Positions 61,980 through 64,000 of a stretch of DNA of 64,000 bases are shown piece after piece. Below the pieces are notes generated by a model. The model saw only the letters and a program-made list of their open reading frames with translations, ran no database searches and was not told the origin of the DNA. A program made the position numbers and the translations under genes. This stretch comes from Lachnospiraceae bacterium. Its GTDB lineage: Bacteria > Bacillota > Clostridia > Lachnospirales > Lachnospiraceae. Positions within the stretch are counted from its first letter, which is position 1; every line of letters starts with the position of its first letter. The stretch covers positions 62,001 to 126,000 of the forward strand of contig JAILAF010000069.1 of the NCBI GenBank assembly GCA_024681775.1, in the 5' to 3' direction.

Positions 61980-63110
61980 TCAGTTTTTGACGCGCTTTGC
62001 AGCCAGGTCATCATAATCGATGCCGGACTCCTGATAGATATGGAACTGACTGCGGCCCCCACGGCCGGTATCCTGCTTCGGGCTTCCCGCTGCCGCCCGG
62101 TGCTCCTTGTCCTGCCGCTCCACGTCCGCCAGGGTCTTTACCTGATCCTTGTGCCAGGCGGAAAGGATCCGGTCCGCATACTTGATGCGGTTGGAATCCG
62201 TGGCGATGACGGTGCGCTTGCAGGCTTCCAGGATGATATCCAGGGAAAAGGCATATTCGCCGGTCCAGCGGGTAATATACTCCAGCTCGGGCTGGGTGGG
62301 AACGCCGGAGCGTCCCAGGCCGTTCATGATGCTAGCGACAGTCTTGTCATAAGTGTTGACATGGGCCCTGGCCTGCTCCACGGTGGTGATCCCCTCCGTT
62401 GCCCAGCCGATGGCCACTTTCTCTATATAGCGGAAGGAGCGCTTGCCCCGCTCCGCGCAATATTGCAGCAGATAGTCCGTCAGATCCGTGGAAAATCCCA
62501 GCACGTCCCCGATAAAGTAGAGGGAATCGATATCTCCCGCCGTCAGGATCTTGGACAGGTAGGTCTCCGCCAGGAAAAGGATCTGACCGCCGGATTCGGA
62601 GTTCCGGAAGGCCTGGATCTGATCTCTGGAGTAGGAAGCCTTGGCAGGGATCCGGGGCGCCGCGGATGAAACGGCAGCGTCCTTCACAGGTGCCTCGGCC
62701 GCCCCGGCAGCGGTGCCGGCAGTCTTTCCGGAGGAAGCCTTTTTGGGCGCAATGCTCTCCGGGATCACCTCCGGCGCATGGGTCTCCTCTGCGGATGGCT
62801 GTGACTGGGGCAGGCTGCAGAGATTCTTCATATGGATCCCCGTCAGCTGCTGATCCTCACCGTATTCCAGCGTCAGCAGACCCGCTTTTTCCCAATACCG
62901 CAGCGAGCGCATGACGTCCGATTCCATGTAGTTGAAACGTTCGCAGATATCCGTGATGCCCGTCTTCAGATGGGCGTTGAGCATTCTGAGAAGATAGAGA
63001 TAGATCTTGAGCTGTGCCGCATTGGCATCCAGCATATACTCATCGATGAAGCGATTGGAAACAATGGTCGCTCCGATGTAACTGTCCTGATAAATGGTCA
63101 ATTCTGCCAT
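61980..63110 (-). CDS. DnaD-family replication initiation protein
   Basis: A 376-residue DnaD/DnaB-type primosome protein. An N-terminal winged-helix region (LKIYLYLLRMLNAHLKTGITDICERFNY) precedes an Ala/Pro/Lys-rich linker and the DnaD domain proper (GFSTDLTDYLLQYCAERGKRSFRYIEKVA, AIGWATEGITT), with a second DnaD-like region near the C-terminus. I chose ATG 63110 because the promoter lies just upstream and the 70 extra track codons cover the promoter and DnaA-box region. It links DnaA to helicase loading by DnaI. Confidence 0.9.
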   Translation of the reverse strand: MAELTIYQDSYIGATIVSNRFIDEYMLDANAAQLKIYLYLLRMLNAHLKTGITDICERFNYMESDVMRSLRYWEKAGLLTLEYGEDQQLTGIHMKNLCSLPQSQPSAEETHAPEVIPESIAPKKASSGKTAGTAAGAAEAPVKDAAVSSAAPRIPAKASYSRDQIQAFRNSESGGQILFLAETYLSKILTAGDIDSLYFIGDVLGFSTDLTDYLLQYCAERGKRSFRYIEKVAIGWATEGITTVEQARAHVNTYDKTVASIMNGLGRSGVPTQPELEYITRWTGEYAFSLDIILEACKRTVIATDSNRIKYADRILSAWHKDQVKTLADVERQDKEHRAAAGSPKQDTGRGGRSQFHIYQESGIDYDDLAAKRVKN

Positions 63111-63150
63111 ATCCGTGCCCCGCTTACCGGTACCCCCTGCAAAAAAATAC

Positions 63151-63179
63151 ATTCTAAGGTATAGCACAGATCCGGTCAA
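63151..63179 (-). promoter_or_regulatory. dnaD-dnaI promoter
   Basis: On the minus strand TTGACC and TAGAAT are exactly 17 nt apart, 40 nt upstream of dnaD. The DnaA-box cluster begins about 55 nt further upstream. Confidence 0.75.
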
Positions 63180-63233
63180 AAACAAATGGACAAAGTGCCC
63201 ATAATCAAAACGGGGTCCGGGGCGCTCTGCTTT

Positions 63234-63370
63234 TGTGGAAAATGTGGACAGTGTGGATAACGACGGAAAAATCCGAAAAAACGCACCCGGTTTTTCCACC
63301 CCGGAAACAAAATCATCCACAGCCTTCGGAAGAAATCCTTCTTCCGGGAGACTGTGGATGATGTGGATAA
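63234..63370. promoter_or_regulatory. DnaA-box cluster in 9-bp phased arrays
   Basis: Three 9-mers lie head to tail: TGTGGAAAA, TGTGGACAG, TGTGGATAA (63234-63260). Two more lie back to back: TGTGGATGA and TGTGGATAA (63353-63370). Single matches are TTTTCCACC at 63292 and TCATCCACA at 63313. Two of them are perfect DnaA boxes (TTATCCACA on the other strand). Confidence 0.8.
63313..63361 (-). terminator. murC terminator whose arms are DnaA-box variants
   Basis: CATCCACAG and CTGTGGATG close a stem with nested CGGAAGAA/TTCTTCCG. On the minus strand ATTTTGTTT follows. The arms coincide with two of the box-like 9-mers. Confidence 0.6.
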
Positions 63371-63373
63371 GAT

Positions 63374-64000
63374 TTATGAAAGGAGTGCTTCGCCGATTTT
63401 ATACACATCTCCGGCACCCATAGTTATCAACAGATCACCCTCTTGGCAATTTTTCCGAAAGTAATCTTCGATTTCTTCGAAGGAAGGAAAATACTCACAT
63501 TCCTTTCCCCGGGCACGGATGGCATCCCGCAGGTCGGCGGAGGAGATCCCCACCGTGTTTTTCTCTCTGGCGGCGTAGATATCCGCCAGCACCACCCGGT
63601 CTGCGGCGGAAAGTGCCTCTGCAAACTCCGGCAGCAGTGCCTTGGTGCGGGTATAGGTGTGGGGCTGGAACACCACGAAGAGACGCTTGTGATCCACTCT
63701 GGACGCAGCCGCCAGGGTGGCGCTGATCTCCGTGGGATGGTGGGCGTAATCGTCGATCACGGTAACGCCGGCGAAGGAGCCCTTGTGCTGGAAGCGGCGA
63801 TCGGTCCCGCCGAAAGCAGCAAGACCCGACAGGATCTGTTCCTCCGTCAGTCCCAGGGCGCGGCAGCATGCGATGGCGGCCAGGGCATTCAGGATATTGT
63901 GGCTTCCGGGAACGGAGAGCTTCACCTGCATCCGCTCGCTCCCGCACACGGCGGTAAAGGAAGCACAGCCCAGCTTATCATAGGTGATCTCCTCGGGATA
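63374..64000 (-). CDS. murC: UDP-N-acetylmuramate--L-alanine ligase (partial, 5' end outside)
   Basis: The last 208 codons of a Mur ligase; the frame stays open to the window edge, past the GTG used by the track. Seen are the central-domain end SVPGSHNILNALAAIACC and C-terminal domain motifs GGTDRRFQHKG, TVIDDYAHHPTEI, VFQPHTYTR and ITMGAGDVYKIG, which identify MurC. It adds L-alanine to UDP-MurNAc in peptidoglycan precursor synthesis. The gene ends at a terminator-like stem with DnaA-box arms. Confidence 0.95.
   Translation of the reverse strand, partial: YPEEITYDKLGCASFTAVCGSERMQVKLSVPGSHNILNALAAIACCRALGLTEEQILSGLAAFGGTDRRFQHKGSFAGVTVIDDYAHHPTEISATLAAASRVDHKRLFVVFQPHTYTRTKALLPEFAEALSAADRVVLADIYAAREKNTVGISSADLRDAIRARGKECEYFPSFEEIEDYFRKNCQEGDLLITMGAGDVYKIGEALLS

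Overview
The window looks like a chromosomal segment of a moderately GC-rich, flagellated, Gram-positive anaerobe of the Clostridia, most probably Lachnospiraceae. The reasons are the mbl-flgF-flgG-flgJ-type order known from Firmicutes, purine-rich AAGGAGG ribosome binding sites before most genes, DnaD and DnaI primosome genes, Firmicutes-type BirA and LexA operators, and an AGCS symporter. The species assignment is inference. Most genes lie on the minus strand in long, tightly packed runs. No tRNA, rRNA, CRISPR array or recognisable insertion sequence was seen.

Layout. 1-6.3 kb (minus): mbl, two flagellar rod/hook genes, a rod-binding gene, then recD2 and a partial comF. 6.5-14.9 kb (minus): an excision-repair operon with a LexA-like box, uvrB, an orphan McrB-like AAA+ GTPase gene and uvrA, followed by two glycosyltransferases. 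14.9-21.4 kb (minus): an AT-richer accessory block with unknown genes, a 35-codon ORF, a metallo-beta-lactamase-fold hydrolase, a PD-(D/E)XK nuclease candidate, a 3' remnant of a second hydrolase gene, and a short PolC-like polymerase with a PHP domain. 21.4-29.3 kb (minus): copA with a fused CopZ-like domain, a soluble hybrid histidine kinase, a very large cNMP-domain protein, an FMN-binding protein and a lipoprotein. 29.5-35.8 kb (minus): a lipid-type module (PlsC-like, PAP2, CAT/E2-like, acyl-CoA ligase), then fruK, a small zinc ribbon protein and an FRG-domain protein. 36-38.9 kb: flavin reductase and a double TIR-TPR-zinc ribbon protein.

39-50.7 kb: an AGCS symporter (+), a GGDEF diguanylate cyclase, a heterodimeric ABC exporter with its TetR regulator and operator, and a TrpXYZ-like ABC importer (+) behind an unusual hairpin leader. 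50.9-56.4 kb (minus): membrane-fused spermidine synthase-like protein, sbcC and sbcD. 56.7-59.5 kb (+): three zinc ribbon/membrane proteins and BirA-controlled bioY. 59.6-64 kb (minus): prs, dnaI, dnaD, an array of DnaA-box-like 9-mers, and murC (partial).

Two kinds of structure are not explained by the genes. First, many junctions between co-directional genes carry perfect short hairpins, often with a GC-NNN-GC core, in places in series, and one about 60-nt unit occurs twice. Second, DnaA-box-like 9-mers sit back to back upstream of dnaD-dnaI. The strongest candidates for new biology are the probably SOS-linked McrB-like gene between uvrB and uvrA, the double-TIR protein, the mini-PolC/nuclease/hydrolase block, the internal CopZ start within copA, and the hairpin element between duplicated translation starts ahead of the ABC importer.
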